A DNA stretch of 64,000 nucleotides. It comes from an uncultured Coriobacteriales bacterium. Its GTDB lineage: Bacteria; Actinomycetota; Coriobacteriia; Coriobacteriales; QAMH01. Below, piece after piece: positions 26,308 to 35,079 of the stretch. The position numbers and the translations under genes are program-made. The DNA is taken from contig CAKUES010000010.1 of assembly GCA_934646835.1 (NCBI GenBank), forward strand, positions 1 to 64,000, written 5' to 3'. The notes under the pieces were generated by a model. It ran no database searches, was not told where the DNA came from, and saw only the letters and a list, made by a program, of their open reading frames with translations. Numbering within the stretch: the first letter of the stretch is position 1; each line of letters begins with the position of its first letter.

Positions 26308-27501
26308 ATGAGTTCTCTCGTCAAGAAGCCCGCCTTCATCGTCTTTGCCCTGCTCACCCTTATCGGCGTTGGCTGCTGGATTTTCCAGCTCGCCAACGGC
26401 CTGGGCGTCACGGGCATGAACAACTCCAACTCCTGGGGTCTCTACATCACCCTGTTCATGTTCTTCGTGGGCCTTTCCGCCGGTGGCCTGATCGTGGCCT
26501 CCTCCGCGCACGTGTTCCACATCGAGGCGTTCAAGCAGGTCGCCGTACCCGCCGTCATCGTTTCCCTTGTGAGCATCTGCGTCGCTGGCATGTTCGTTTT
26601 GGTCGATTTGGGCGGCGTCCAGCGCATCTGGCGCATGCTCACCGGCCTCAACTTCACGAGCCCTCTGGCTTGGGACATGATTGTCATCACCTGCTACATC
26701 GTGATCAACGTGCTTGACCTCGTGTGGCTGACTAAGGGCGACCATCGCAAGGTCGAGGTTCTGTCCCGCGTGGCCCTGCCCGTTGCCATCCTGGTTCACA
26801 GCGTCACCGCTTGGATCTTTGGCCTGCAGATCGCCAAGGCCTGGTACTCCGCCATCATGGCACCCATCTTCGTCGCCTCTGCCTGCGACTCTGGCCTGGC
26901 CCTGCTGCTGATCGCCCTGCTCATCCTGAACAAGGTCGGTCTGTTCAAGTTCGACGCTGCGCTTATGAAGTCCCTGGCCGGCCTGCTGGCCTGCTTCATC
27001 GCCGTCGATGCTTTCTTCATCGGCTGCGAGTGCCTCACCATGGGTTATCCCGGTGGCCACGAGGCTCACGCGCTGGGCATCATGGCAAGCGGCGTGACCG
27101 CCCCGTTTTTCTGGGCAGAGATCCTCTGCGGTCTGCTCACCCCCTTCTGCATCCTGGTCTTTGCCAAGAACCGCGGCAACAGCAAGCTGGTTGCCATCGC
27201 ATGCGTCCTGGTTGTGCTGGGCGTGTTCTGCAAGCGCGTGTGGCTGCTGTTCACGAGCTTCGTCACCCCCAACGTCCTCGGTGGCCCTGGCATCACCACT
27301 GGCAGCGCTGCGGCGCAGGTTGATGCGGGTGCCGTGTGGACGACGCTTGGTACCTATGCGCCCACCCTGCCCGAGGTCGTCATCGCCATTGGCGTCGTGA
27401 GCCTGGGTATCGCAGCTGCGATGGTGCTGAGCACCGTGTTGCTGGGCGGCAAGTCCGACGAGTCTGCTGTGGTTGACGCTGCCAAGACCGTCGCGGCCTA
27501 A
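26308..27501 (+). CDS. NrfD/DmsC-like membrane anchor subunit
   Basis: 397-aa protein with about 10 TM segments. FFVGLSAGGLIVASSAHVF and the QRIWRM region match the NrfD family. It anchors the A-B complex to the membrane and should exchange electrons with menaquinol. ATG at 26308 follows GGGAGGTG; an upstream in-frame codon overlaps this site. Last structural gene of the complex before a 197-bp gap and the chaperone gene. Confidence 0.9.
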   Translation: MSSLVKKPAFIVFALLTLIGVGCWIFQLANGLGVTGMNNSNSWGLYITLFMFFVGLSAGGLIVASSAHVFHIEAFKQVAVPAVIVSLVSICVAGMFVLVDLGGVQRIWRMLTGLNFTSPLAWDMIVITCYIVINVLDLVWLTKGDHRKVEVLSRVALPVAILVHSVTAWIFGLQIAKAWYSAIMAPIFVASACDSGLALLLIALLILNKVGLFKFDAALMKSLAGLLACFIAVDAFFIGCECLTMGYPGGHEAHALGIMASGVTAPFFWAEILCGLLTPFCILVFAKNRGNSKLVAIACVLVVLGVFCKRVWLLFTSFVTPNVLGGPGITTGSAAAQVDAGAVWTTLGTYAPTLPEVVIAIGVVSLGIAAAMVLSTVLLGGKSDESAVVDAAKTVAA

Positions 27502-27698
27502 GCCGGCGACAGTGCCGCTGGTGCCGTTATCGACGGTAATCGGCATCATCTGATTACCGCCGATTGCAAGCTATCCCGCAGCTGGGGTCCTCTCCAAGTT
27601 CCTTTGGCCCTGGCTGATCCTTTTCCTCTCTTTTTGAGCCGCCCGCTTCCCAACCCTCTTCTTGGTGGGCGGCTCGCAACTTCTTCAAGGAGGCCGCT

Positions 27699-28325
27699 GT
27701 GAGAAACGACGAGTTGCAGACGCTGGGGGAGGCTTACGCCTTCATCGGCAACACCCTGCTGAGCACTATGGACGCCACGGGCGCCGCTGGCCTGGAGCCA
27801 GCTTCCTGGCAGCAGTTCCCTTGCTTTGACGACGATGGTGTTCGTGCCGCCGTCGAGACGCTGGAAGCCTTTGCGCGCGAGGCCGCCGATAGGGTGCAGG
27901 CGGGTGAGGACGTGTCGCAGAGCGTGAGCGTGGAGTTCACAAGGCTCTTCGTGGGGCCTAAGGCGCCGCAGGCTGCGCCGTGGGAGACCGCTTACAGCTC
28001 TGCGAGCCCGACCGTGGGCTTTGGGCAGGCGACCTTCCGCATGCGCGATGCGCTGCGTCGCGCTGGCCTCGAGGTCTCCAACGAGAACAACCAGTATGCG
28101 GACCACATGGGCCTTGAGCTGCTGCTGCTCTCCGTCCTCTGCAAGCGCGAGGCTGCGGGTGAGGTAATCGATGGCATGGAGGCTGCGAGCTTTGCCGCGG
28201 ACTTTCCCCTGCCATGGGTCGGCGCCTTTGCCGATGCGGTCCACGAGGCTGCGCCCGGCGGATACTACGACCTCATCGTGCGCCTTGCCGCGGCGTTGCT
28301 CGAGATGCACACAGCGCGCGGATAA
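27699..28325 (+). CDS. TorD/DmsD-family redox enzyme maturation protein
   Basis: 208-aa helical chaperone. EFTRLFVGPKAPQAAPWE and the NQYADHMGLELLLLSVL segment are TorD-family signatures; the common E-P-x-D-H motif reads YADH here. Such proteins bind the Tat signal of molybdoenzymes and delay export until the cofactor is inserted. GTG start preceded by AAGGAGG. Follows the A-B-C operon, whose A subunit has a Tat signal. Confidence 0.88.
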   Translation: MRNDELQTLGEAYAFIGNTLLSTMDATGAAGLEPASWQQFPCFDDDGVRAAVETLEAFAREAADRVQAGEDVSQSVSVEFTRLFVGPKAPQAAPWETAYSSASPTVGFGQATFRMRDALRRAGLEVSNENNQYADHMGLELLLLSVLCKREAAGEVIDGMEAASFAADFPLPWVGAFADAVHEAAPGGYYDLIVRLAAALLEMHTARG

Positions 28326-28730
28326 CCAGAGCGCCAACGGTCACGAGGCCGGCCCAGCCAGTGGACCGGCCTCGCTGCCTTTAGGGAGCGGCGCCCCCCG
28401 TAGGGGAGGAACCCTGTCCCTCCCCAGGCGCGCTGCAGCTTGCTGCACCGCTTTCGCGTCAGCCCCGTGGAGCCTGCAGCCCCCCCCCTCGTGGGCGCCA
28501 GACGAGGTCGGCGCCATCAGGCTTCGATTCTCCATCGGCGCCCATCAGGTGCGCAGGTAAATCTACCGCTGCGGTTCGCTGCGTGCCCGCGCGTCAGCTC
28601 CGTTGGCTGCAGGCCATCATCACCGCTGCGGCTCATCTCGGCTCTTCGCGTCAGCCCCGTTGAGCAGCAAACCCCCTCGTAGGCGCCAGACGAAGTCGGC
28701 GCCATCGACTCTCGGAGAGCCGATGGCCAC
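28326..28730. repeat. Intergenic repeats between torD-like and yigZ-like genes
   Basis: A GTAGGGGAGGAAC/GTCCCTCCCC palindrome lies at 28400-28425 (placed as a hairpin 75 bp after torD). GGCGCC repeats lie at 28492-28516 (diverged) and 28680-28704, the latter 26 bp from the stop of the convergent gene. No gene is seen. Confidence 0.75.
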
Positions 28731-29348
28731 CTAAAACGTCGCGTCAAATGGTCCATCGATCGCCAATCCCTCATCGCCGCGCAGCAGCTCTTTGAGCTGC
28801 GCGACCAGCGTTTCCTCCGTACCATCAAGCATACGCATGGTGAGGACGACGCGGTCGGTGTAATCCGTTCCGAGAATCTTTGTCCCGGCTTCTTTTGCCA
28901 GGTACAGCGCCTGGTCGTAACTCGAGTAGGGGAGGTCTGCCTTGATGTCGACGCATCGGGAGATGAGCACGTGCTCTGCCGCGGCAAGTCCCGCCTGGGT
29001 CGACTCGGTGTAGGCTCGGACGAGGCCGCCGGTGCCCAGCAGCGTGCCGCCAAAGTAGCGCGTGACCACGGCGACGACGTCGACGAGGCCCGAGTGGCGC
29101 AGCACGCCGAGCGCGGGCATGCCCGCAGTACGCGAGGGCTCGCCGTCGTCGGAGCAGCGCACGCTGCCGTCGCGCAGCAGGTACGCATATACATTGTGGC
29201 GCGCGAGCTTGTGCTCCTCGCGAATCTCCGCGATGAAGGCCAAAGCTTCGGCCTCGGTGACTGCATGGTTGACGTTGGCGATGAAGCGGCTCTTCTTCTC
29301 GACGATCTCCGCTGTCGCGCGGCCGCCGATGGTCTCGTATGACGCCAC
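28731..29348 (-). CDS. YigZ/IMPACT family (UPF0029) protein
   Basis: 205-aa protein. The N-terminal UPF0029 domain is clear: KKSRFIANVNHAVTEAEALA, ARHNVYAYLL, SDDGEPSRTAGMPAL, VVTRYFGGTLLGTGGLVRAY. The family is related to IMPACT/Yih1 regulators of GCN2 in eukaryotes; the bacterial role is unknown. Length is normal. It stands alone with repeats on both sides. Confidence 0.92.
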   Translation of the reverse strand: MASYETIGGRATAEIVEKKSRFIANVNHAVTEAEALAFIAEIREEHKLARHNVYAYLLRDGSVRCSDDGEPSRTAGMPALGVLRHSGLVDVVAVVTRYFGGTLLGTGGLVRAYTESTQAGLAAAEHVLISRCVDIKADLPYSSYDQALYLAKEAGTKILGTDYTDRVVLTMRMLDGTEETLVAQLKELLRGDEGLAIDGPFDATF

Positions 29349-29424
29349 GAGGGTCCTTTCCGTTGCTGGTTCAGTGTCGATGATGATAGCGCAGCGCGGG
29401 TGCAGGCAGCGCGAAAGGGTTCAA

Positions 29425-29577
29425 TGTCGAAAATCGGGGCGAAGTGAGCCTATGATGCCGGGACTTGCGAGTAGCCATAATGCGCAGTGTGCTCTGGCCT
29501 GCGGTTTTGTGATTGGCTCAAAGCCGCCTACTTGGCCGGACGCGAATCATAGGCTCGCTTCGAGCTGTTTTGGCATT
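29425..29577 (+). repeat. Nested palindrome P6
   Basis: The variable arm segment is GTGAGCCTATGAT against ATCATAGGCTCGC; inner GAGTAGCC pairs with the CTACTTGG side. Core GGCCTGCGGTTTTG at 29497-29510. First of four consecutive elements with short gaps. Confidence 0.82.
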
Positions 29578-29670
29578 GCCTGTCCGACAAGCATCTCACC
29601 GCCGGTTTTACTCGCTCGACACGGCGGCTTGAGCTCCTTGCCACCCGCTATCGTTTCAAGCTCCGCAGAA

Positions 29671-29823
29671 TGTCAGAAACCGGCCCGAAGTGAGGAACCT
29701 CTTGGCGCTTTCCCCAGTAGCCTCAAATGCCCCGACTCTCTGACCAGCGGTTTTGTAATCGGCTTTGGCCTAGCTACTTCGCAAATCCTCAGTAGGTTCC
29801 TCACATCGACCCTGTTTCTGACA
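29671..29823 (+). repeat. Nested palindrome P7
   Basis: Arms TGTCAGAAACCGGCCCGAAG and its counterpart; the variable segment is GTGAGGAACCT against AGGTTCCTCAC. Core TGACCAGCGGTTTTG at 29741-29755. Confidence 0.85.
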
Positions 29824-29931
29824 AATATCGCCAGCTGAATGGTTTTGCCGGGGATTGGAGCTGTGGTTGCAGCGCATGTGACTGCAGGAGGCTGCCGGCA
29901 GCTTTGCGAATTCGCCTGCTTCAGACCCCAA

Positions 29932-30083
29932 TGTCGAAAAACATGCCGATGTGAGCGGCAAAATCACAAGGCCCCAAGTAGCTCGGAATGCGTTAACTCT
30001 CTGACCAGCGGTTTTACAACGCGTGATGGTTGCTCTACTTGGTCATCGGACGATTTGCCGCTCACTTCGCCTTTGTTTTCTAG
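29932..30083 (+). repeat. Nested palindrome P8
   Basis: The variable arm segment is GTGAGCGGCAAA against TTTGCCGCTCAC, as in P2, but the centre differs. Inner pair AAGTAG / CTACTT. Core TGACCAGCGGTTTTA at 30003-30017. Confidence 0.82.
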
Positions 30084-30109
30084 CAACAGGCACCGGTGCT
30101 AGGCGATCT

Positions 30110-30260
30110 GTGTCGCAAAAAGCCCCGAAGTGTGGCAGTAATCTGCGGGTGATCAAGTAGTCGCAAATCCACAAGCCCGTGACCTGCAGTTTTGTAACGT
30201 GGAAATCTGGTGTACTTGACTCTTTCCAATTTACTGCCACACTTCGTGGTTTTTCGTGTC
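30110..30260 (+). repeat. Nested palindrome P9
   Basis: The variable arm segment is GTGTGGCAGTAA against TTACTGCCACAC, unique in the window. Inner pair AAGTAG / GTACTT. Core TGACCTGCAGTTTTG at 30180-30194. Confidence 0.85.
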
Positions 30261-30487
30261 AAAACCGGTGGGTTGCAGACCCGGACCCCGTAGCTCATTG
30301 TTGCTCTCGCGTCAGCGCCGGTGGAAACGCAGGCCACAATACGAGGGGCGAGTTCATTCGATCGCGCCGCCACGATACACGGTGTGTTTCGCATCAGCAT
30401 CGCCGATTCGCGAGAGCATGTAGGCGCCAGACGAAGTCGGCGCCGTGGGTCGCAGCGAGCTAGGGGCTCACCAAGGGGTATCGAGAT
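30261..30487. repeat. Mosaic intergenic repeats
   Basis: A degenerate GGGGCGAGTTCATTCGATCG-type palindrome (about 30345-30366) and a GGCGCC repeat (30421-30445). No gene is seen. Confidence 0.6.
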
Positions 30488-30630
30488 CAAAAACACTGCG
30501 AAGTGCTAAGGGTTTGGCCGGGGTGCCGAGTAGCCGAAAATCGGCGACGCTGTGACCTGTGGTTTTGCAAGCGTCAATCGCCGTCTACTTGGGTATTCGT
30601 TTTAACCCTTAACACTTCGTGCACTTTTTG
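30488..30630 (+). repeat. Nested palindrome P10
   Basis: Arms of the AAGTGTTAAGGGTT subfamily. The nested inner stems are GAGTAG / CTAC and GGCGACGCT / AGCGTCAATCGCC, around the apical core TGACCTGTGGTTTTGCAA (30553-30570). It is closely related to P11, which lies in the opposite orientation. Confidence 0.85.
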
Positions 30631-30820
30631 CGCGCGAGGAGCGAACGTTCGCCTGCTCTGGGTGAAATAGTTCCCAGCAGATTCGGCTATCGGGTTTTCC
30701 GCACATGTTGGAGCTGCGCGGCGGCTAGAATGCTATTGATGCAAGCTTTGAAAAACGTAGCAATACTCTTGAAATCTAGGAGTTGTCGCGCATGATGTCT
30801 TGTGAGGAGAGGAGTTAAGG

Positions 30821-30886
30821 ATGCTTCGAGCTATCGTCTGCTTGCTCGTCGGTTTCCTGTCGGGCTTCAAGAATTGGAAAGCTTAA
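30821..30886 (+). CDS. Possible 21-aa membrane peptide
   Basis: ATG preceded by GAGGAGAGGAG at good spacing opens a 21-codon frame, MLRAIVCLLVGFLSGFKNWKA, ended by TAA. It has one hydrophobic helix and a basic tail. It lies 86 bp before a small gene pair. It could be a real small membrane protein, a leader peptide or a type I toxin-like peptide; nothing in the sequence decides. Confidence 0.4.
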   Translation: MLRAIVCLLVGFLSGFKNWKA

Positions 30887-30972
30887 TCAGCTGGAGCTAG
30901 ATGGCCTATGCAGTACGAGGGATCCACGTCCCTGAGGTGAAACGCACATCTGCTCTTAATGGAGGTATCGCT

Positions 30973-31158
30973 ATGGTGACTGAGGCCCAGAAGCGAGCGA
31001 CGGCGAAGTCCGAAAAGGAGAACGTCAAGGCATTCAACTTGAGGTTTTTCCCTGCTGATATGGATCTTTACGAGCATCTTAAGGAGCAACCCAAGATGGC
31101 GGCCTATCTCAAAGACCTTATCCGCAGAGACATGGAGAGCAGCGGTGATGATGAGTAA
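30973..31158 (+). CDS. Small ribbon-helix-helix-like protein
   Basis: 61-aa basic protein. AFNLRFFPADMDLYEHLKEQ and KMAAYLKDLIRRDM have the strand-helix-helix pattern of ribbon-helix-helix DNA-binding proteins, but I do not recognise a named family. ATG at 30973 follows GGAGG; further upstream starts lack one. It overlaps the following lipoprotein gene by 11 bp, so they are co-translated. It could be the regulator of the pair. Confidence 0.5.
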   Translation: MVTEAQKRATAKSEKENVKAFNLRFFPADMDLYEHLKEQPKMAAYLKDLIRRDMESSGDDE

Positions 31159-31585
31159 GAGCCGCCCTTGGTTCATCGCCGCCGTATTCGTCGCAGCGGC
31201 CATGGTGCTTGTTCTCCCAGGATGCGGGGGATGGCAGCTGCCGCAGGACCAAGGATCGTTATCGAATGAAGCCGATTATGTCATGGTTGATTCGCTGAAT
31301 GCCAGCGGAGGCGTCATAGGCAAGCGCGCCGTCGTTGCTGCGGACAAGGCTGATTTCAAAGGGATGGGTCCGGAGGGGCTCGACAGTTTTGTCAGCGCTG
31401 TGGTCATTGCGGCCGGGGATTGTGGAGCGGATTATCTCACCGTTGATTTTGGCGATGGTACCGGCCTGACGTTTCCGGCCTGTTCCGGCGACTTCTTCTT
31501 CTATGGAAAACTGGACAAAGAGGGCATGATGGCCGGTGAGTGCGAGACCTACCGACATTTCAAGGACAACTGGGCTCGATACTGA
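31148..31585 (+). CDS. Small predicted lipoprotein
   Basis: About 145 aa. The N-terminal hydrophobic segment ends in the lipobox LPGC (Cys near residue 26), so it should be lipid-anchored on the outer face. The mature part has no family I recognise; it contains two further Cys residues (GDCGAD and FPACSG). The start may be any of three adjacent codons (31145, 31148, 31151); GGAGAG lies upstream. It overlaps the end of the ribbon-helix-helix-like gene. Confidence 0.6.
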   Translation: MMSKSRPWFIAAVFVAAAMVLVLPGCGGWQLPQDQGSLSNEADYVMVDSLNASGGVIGKRAVVAADKADFKGMGPEGLDSFVSAVVIAAGDCGADYLTVDFGDGTGLTFPACSGDFFFYGKLDKEGMMAGECETYRHFKDNWARY

Positions 31586-31712
31586 TTTTGCACCTGCTAT
31601 TAAAGCCGATCTGCGAACCGCTGGAGCACGATGGCCGAATAGCATGGGCCAATCGACAGTCGCTGCCTGCTGTCTTCGGTGGCAAAGAAGCTCCCTGTAG
31701 CGGCATTATGAA

Positions 31713-31928
31713 TCAGGCATCTTCCCTTGGGATTATCCCAGCCATGACAACGTATTCGGTCATCAGCTGGTTGTGGTCTGGCTGTTCGCGCGCGATGAAT
31801 TCCCATAGCTCTTTGTCGATACCCTTGCGTTGCGGACTTCTGCCCATCGAGGTGACGAATTCAGGATAGGGGTTGTCGATGCTTGCTGCATATTCTTGCA
31901 GCTTCTTGCTTTCTTCTGACTGCTTCAT
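31713..31928 (-). CDS. Small hypothetical protein
   Basis: 71-aa acidic frame starting MKQSEESKKLQEYAASIDNP and ending in MTEYVVMAGIIPREDA. The ribosome binding site is weak (AAGAAAG). The amino-acid composition looks protein-like and helical, but I do not recognise it. Confidence 0.45.
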   Translation of the reverse strand: MKQSEESKKLQEYAASIDNPYPEFVTSMGRSPQRKGIDKELWEFIAREQPDHNQLMTEYVVMAGIIPREDA

Positions 31929-32287
31929 TTGACGGTTCTTTCTTGGGCGCTGGGTTGCCCCAGCGATAAAACGACAGAGTCGCGCAGGAAATAAGAAGTG
32001 CCAAGGAATTTGCCCCGGTTGCGCACCTAGGTTTTTCTTGGCACAGACAGATTGTATGCCCATCCGCCCCGCTTGGCGCCTAGAAACCGAACCTCGGCAC
32101 CGAGGCGGTGCAGCGGCGCGCGCAAACGCGCCGGTCACAGCCGGTTTTTGGCAGCGAGAGAAAGCGCGTATGCAGAGAGCCCAACGATAAACATCAACAG
32201 ACTACGGGACTACAAACTGCCGACAACGCCAACGGGAAACCCCAACGCTTCTGATCGAAGGGTTCTCGCCACCCGGAAAGCCGTGCG
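31929..32287. other. Gap without recognisable gene
   Basis: About 360 bp upstream of the minus-strand small gene and downstream of the DIP1984 gene. No hairpin, repeat of the window's families or credible coding sequence was found. Confidence 0.5.
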
Positions 32288-32782
32288 CTAGACCTCGAAC
32301 TGGACGGTCTGGTTCGCGTAATCGATCTCCATCTGCAGGTCGCTGATGCGCTGCGCGACGGCGGCGTAGCGCTCCTCCGCCTGCTTGATGTCGTAGTTGG
32401 CGTACTCGTACTCGATGCTCGCGGAGCCAGTCCAGTTGGCGTCGACGCGCTTGCGCGGCAGGCGGGCGCGCATGTCCTTGAGCAGCTGTTTCTCCTTGCC
32501 GAGCTGCGCCATGAGGACGAGTGCCTCGTCGATGGTGATCTTGCTGTCGGGCAAGACGGTTTCGAGGTTGAACCTGTGGAGCGCGTGACGGATGCGGAGT
32601 ACTTCGGCGTCGATGCGGGCGACCTCGTCGCGCGTTGCCAGGAAGTCGTACGCGGGCGCGTCCATCTCCTCGCCGACGGCGCGGACGTACGTGCACAACT
32701 CCGCCTCGCGACTGAGGACGAGCTCCTTCTCTTCTTCGAGGGCCTTGATGCGCTTACCTGCAGCTGCAGACGTGTACTTCAT
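32288..32782 (-). CDS. DIP1984 family protein
   Basis: 164-aa helical protein. AAAGKRIKALEEEKELVLSR near the start and DANWTGSASIEYEYANYDIK, ISDLQMEIDYANQTVQFEV at the end match the DIP1984 (septicolysin-like) family, whose function is unproven. ATG at 32782 follows AGGGAGAC; further upstream in-frame codons are in non-coding DNA. Length is normal. Confidence 0.85.
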   Translation of the reverse strand: MKYTSAAAGKRIKALEEEKELVLSREAELCTYVRAVGEEMDAPAYDFLATRDEVARIDAEVLRIRHALHRFNLETVLPDSKITIDEALVLMAQLGKEKQLLKDMRARLPRKRVDANWTGSASIEYEYANYDIKQAEERYAAVAQRISDLQMEIDYANQTVQFEV

Positions 32783-32942
32783 GGTGTCTCCCTGTCTCGC
32801 GAGGGGCGTGTGATGATTCCGACTATAGCATCTGGGCGGGCGCGCTGCGGCGTGCGGATGTAATGGTCGCTGCCGGGTCCCTGCAACCTGTCGGAGCCGA
32901 TAGGCTATGGCGTGCTGGAGGCTCGTCAAGGGGTGTCGAAAT

Positions 32943-33085
32943 CAAAAACACCACGAAGTGTTAAGGGTTAAGGCGAGCAGGCGAGTAGACGGCGATTGAC
33001 GCTTGCAAAACCGCAGGTCACAGCGTCGCTGATTTTCGGCTACTTGGCACCCCGGCCAAACCCTTAACACTTCGTGCACTTTTTG
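32943..33085 (-). repeat. Nested palindrome P11
   Basis: Arms of the AAGTGTTAAGGGTT subfamily; core TTGCAAAACCGCAGGTCA at 33003-33020. Its reverse complement closely matches P10. It is the first part of a composite unit with the GGCGCC pair that follows. Confidence 0.88.
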
Positions 33086-33246
33086 ATTCCGGAGCCTCCC
33101 CGAGAGCCCGCCGGCATGCTGCAACCTATTGGCGCCGACTCCGTCTGGCGCCTACACGTTGCTGCAGCCCAAAGCCGCTTCCGCGCAAGCGTAGGGGAGT
33201 TTCAGCCCTTTCGTAGGCGCCAGACGAAGTCGGCGCCAATAGGTTG
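33086..33246. repeat. Inverted GGCGCC pair (composite unit, part 2)
   Basis: GGCGCC repeats at 33130-33154 and 33214-33238 in opposite orientation, with GCAACCTATT / AATAGGTTGC extending the arms. The ATTCCG...CTCCCCGAG joint to P11 is shared with the units at 38.3 and 42.5 kb. Confidence 0.8.
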
Positions 33247-33365
33247 CAGTGAGTCAGCGTGTCATCAGGGAGCTCGTCTCAAAAAGCGCACGAATTGTGC
33301 AGCAAAACTGCAATTCGCCATCCGCCCTACCGCGCCGCGCGCCCCGCAACGCCTCGCACCTCCAA

Positions 33366-34892
33366 CTAACCCTCGTCTTCGTGGCGCTTGTCCACCTCGT
33401 CGATGAGACTTTGCTGGGAGTTGATCCCCATCTTCCTGTAGATGTGCAGGATGTGCGTCTTTGCGGTGTTGGCGCTGATGAAGAGCGTCTTTTGGATATG
33501 CTCGGTGTTGCGGCCCTTGGCCAAGAGCACGAAGACCTCGCTTTCGCGCTCGGTCAGCTCGTACTGCTTGGCCAGCGCCTCACAGCGCTCCCTGAAGGGT
33601 GCCGATGCCTTAGGCGCCTCGTCTTCTTCGATTGCTGCGATCGGCTCGTCATCGGCGACGGTGATCGGTGTGGGGGCAAGCCTCGAGACCGTGCCCGCCT
33701 CCAACAGCGCGAACGCCGCCACCACGGCGATGACGATGACCGTCGCGATCAGTGACAGCTCTTCTGGCGCGGCAAGCCTCCCGTGAAACACCGCGAAGGA
33801 GATGGCGCCGCCCACGACAAGGCCGCCCCACTGCATGATGCGCTCAAGCGCTGTGCTCTTGACTGGGTGCAGCTGGAACTCGTAGCCCGCCACGGTCATC
33901 TCGGTCCACTTCATGAGCGACGAGTACGCAAAGGTCGCGACAACCACCGCGCCGCAAATCGTCTGGCCTGCCTGGTCCAGCTGCGGCACGAGCAAGATCG
34001 CGGCAACCAGAACAGGCGTCACCATGTGCTGGACCGCGTTGGTCTCCCAGCGCTTCTCCACGCGCTGCATCGCCCAGACAATGGCGAGCGCGGAAGCCGC
34101 CAAGCCCGCCAGCGCTGCGGTGACCACGGCTGCAGTCCCGCCAAGGCACAGCATAATCACCAAGAATCCGTAGGCTGCGCTGCTGGTCGCGACAAAGGCG
34201 GACTCGCGCACGCCGGGCAGCGGCCCCACCTCAAAGTCCTCGATTTCCTCGATCAGTGCCTTGTCGGTGCTTTTGAGTAGGTAGGCTGCCGCGGCACAGC
34301 TCGCAAAGTGCAGCAGCATCATCCCAGCCAGCCCGATGCCGGAGTCGCGCGCGTCTGCGATGAGCAGAAAGAGGGGTGTGGCCACTGCGCCGCCGGCTGC
34401 GATTGCAAGCGAGCTCCACCTCGTCGGCATCCTCGTCAATATCACCAGCCAGCCAAAGCACAGCAACGCGTCGCCCAAGCCGACCAGCACCCATGCCACT
34501 TCGGCCAGCAGCGATAAGCGCTCGGAAAGCTGACCGCCTGTAAGTAATGCGATCACAAACGCCGGCATGGTCAAGACAAACGCTGCGGGTAGTGCGGCGC
34601 GTCGCACCGCCTTGATGATCCAGTTGGGTCGCACCAGCATGAACGCGAGCAGCGCGATCTCTGCCAGCTTCGACAGGAACAGGCAGGTGACAGACGTCGT
34701 CTCTCCAAAGGCGTCGAGGATGGGCAGCGCCGGGGAGAATATCGCGTAGATACCCCAGGTCGTCATTCCGGCAAAGCCAAAGGCGGCCAGCATGCACGTC
34801 ATCGGCGAGCTCATGAGCTCGCGCGAGTTGCCGTTTGCCGAGCAAACAGCACCGCCCGTACTCGGCACCTCGATTTTGTCTTCTGCATCCAT
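33366..34892 (-). CDS. Multi-TM LuxR-family transcription regulator
   Basis: 508-aa regulator of the type expanded in Eggerthellaceae. About 12 hydrophobic segments fill residues 30-400; a linker leads to a C-terminal LuxR/GerE helix-turn-helix (LTERESEVFVLLAKGRNTEH, ANTAKTHILHIYRKMGINSQ). ATG follows GAAAGGG. It is divergent from the molybdoenzyme gene at 35080, which it probably controls in response to a substrate sensed in or at the membrane, as described for such regulators beside reductase and catechol dehydroxylase genes in the family. Confidence 0.88.
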   Translation of the reverse strand: MDAEDKIEVPSTGGAVCSANGNSRELMSSPMTCMLAAFGFAGMTTWGIYAIFSPALPILDAFGETTSVTCLFLSKLAEIALLAFMLVRPNWIIKAVRRAALPAAFVLTMPAFVIALLTGGQLSERLSLLAEVAWVLVGLGDALLCFGWLVILTRMPTRWSSLAIAAGGAVATPLFLLIADARDSGIGLAGMMLLHFASCAAAAYLLKSTDKALIEEIEDFEVGPLPGVRESAFVATSSAAYGFLVIMLCLGGTAAVVTAALAGLAASALAIVWAMQRVEKRWETNAVQHMVTPVLVAAILLVPQLDQAGQTICGAVVVATFAYSSLMKWTEMTVAGYEFQLHPVKSTALERIMQWGGLVVGGAISFAVFHGRLAAPEELSLIATVIVIAVVAAFALLEAGTVSRLAPTPITVADDEPIAAIEEDEAPKASAPFRERCEALAKQYELTERESEVFVLLAKGRNTEHIQKTLFISANTAKTHILHIYRKMGINSQQSLIDEVDKRHEDEG

Positions 34893-34968
34893 CGCGAACC
34901 CTTTCTGCAGATATCACCTTCTGGGGGTGAGGCTCTGACCGGGGAAACAGGCCTCTCGCCTTGGCGGG

Positions 34969-35032
34969 TTGATGGCCTTAATCGTCGTCTTAGATAGGCT
35001 CTCTCATTGAGAAGCCACCTGTCAATAGTGGC
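34969..35032 (+). promoter_or_regulatory. Candidate promoter and dyad upstream of the molybdoenzyme gene
   Basis: TTGATG (34969-34974), 16-bp spacer, TAGATA (34991-34996). A dyad GCCAC-N9-GTGGC lies at 35014-35032, between promoter and gene. It could be the site of the divergent LuxR-type regulator or of a repressor. Confidence 0.45.
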
Positions 35033-35079
35033 AAATGCCTAGGTTCCACAATGAGGGAGAACCGACAAAGGAGGAAGCT

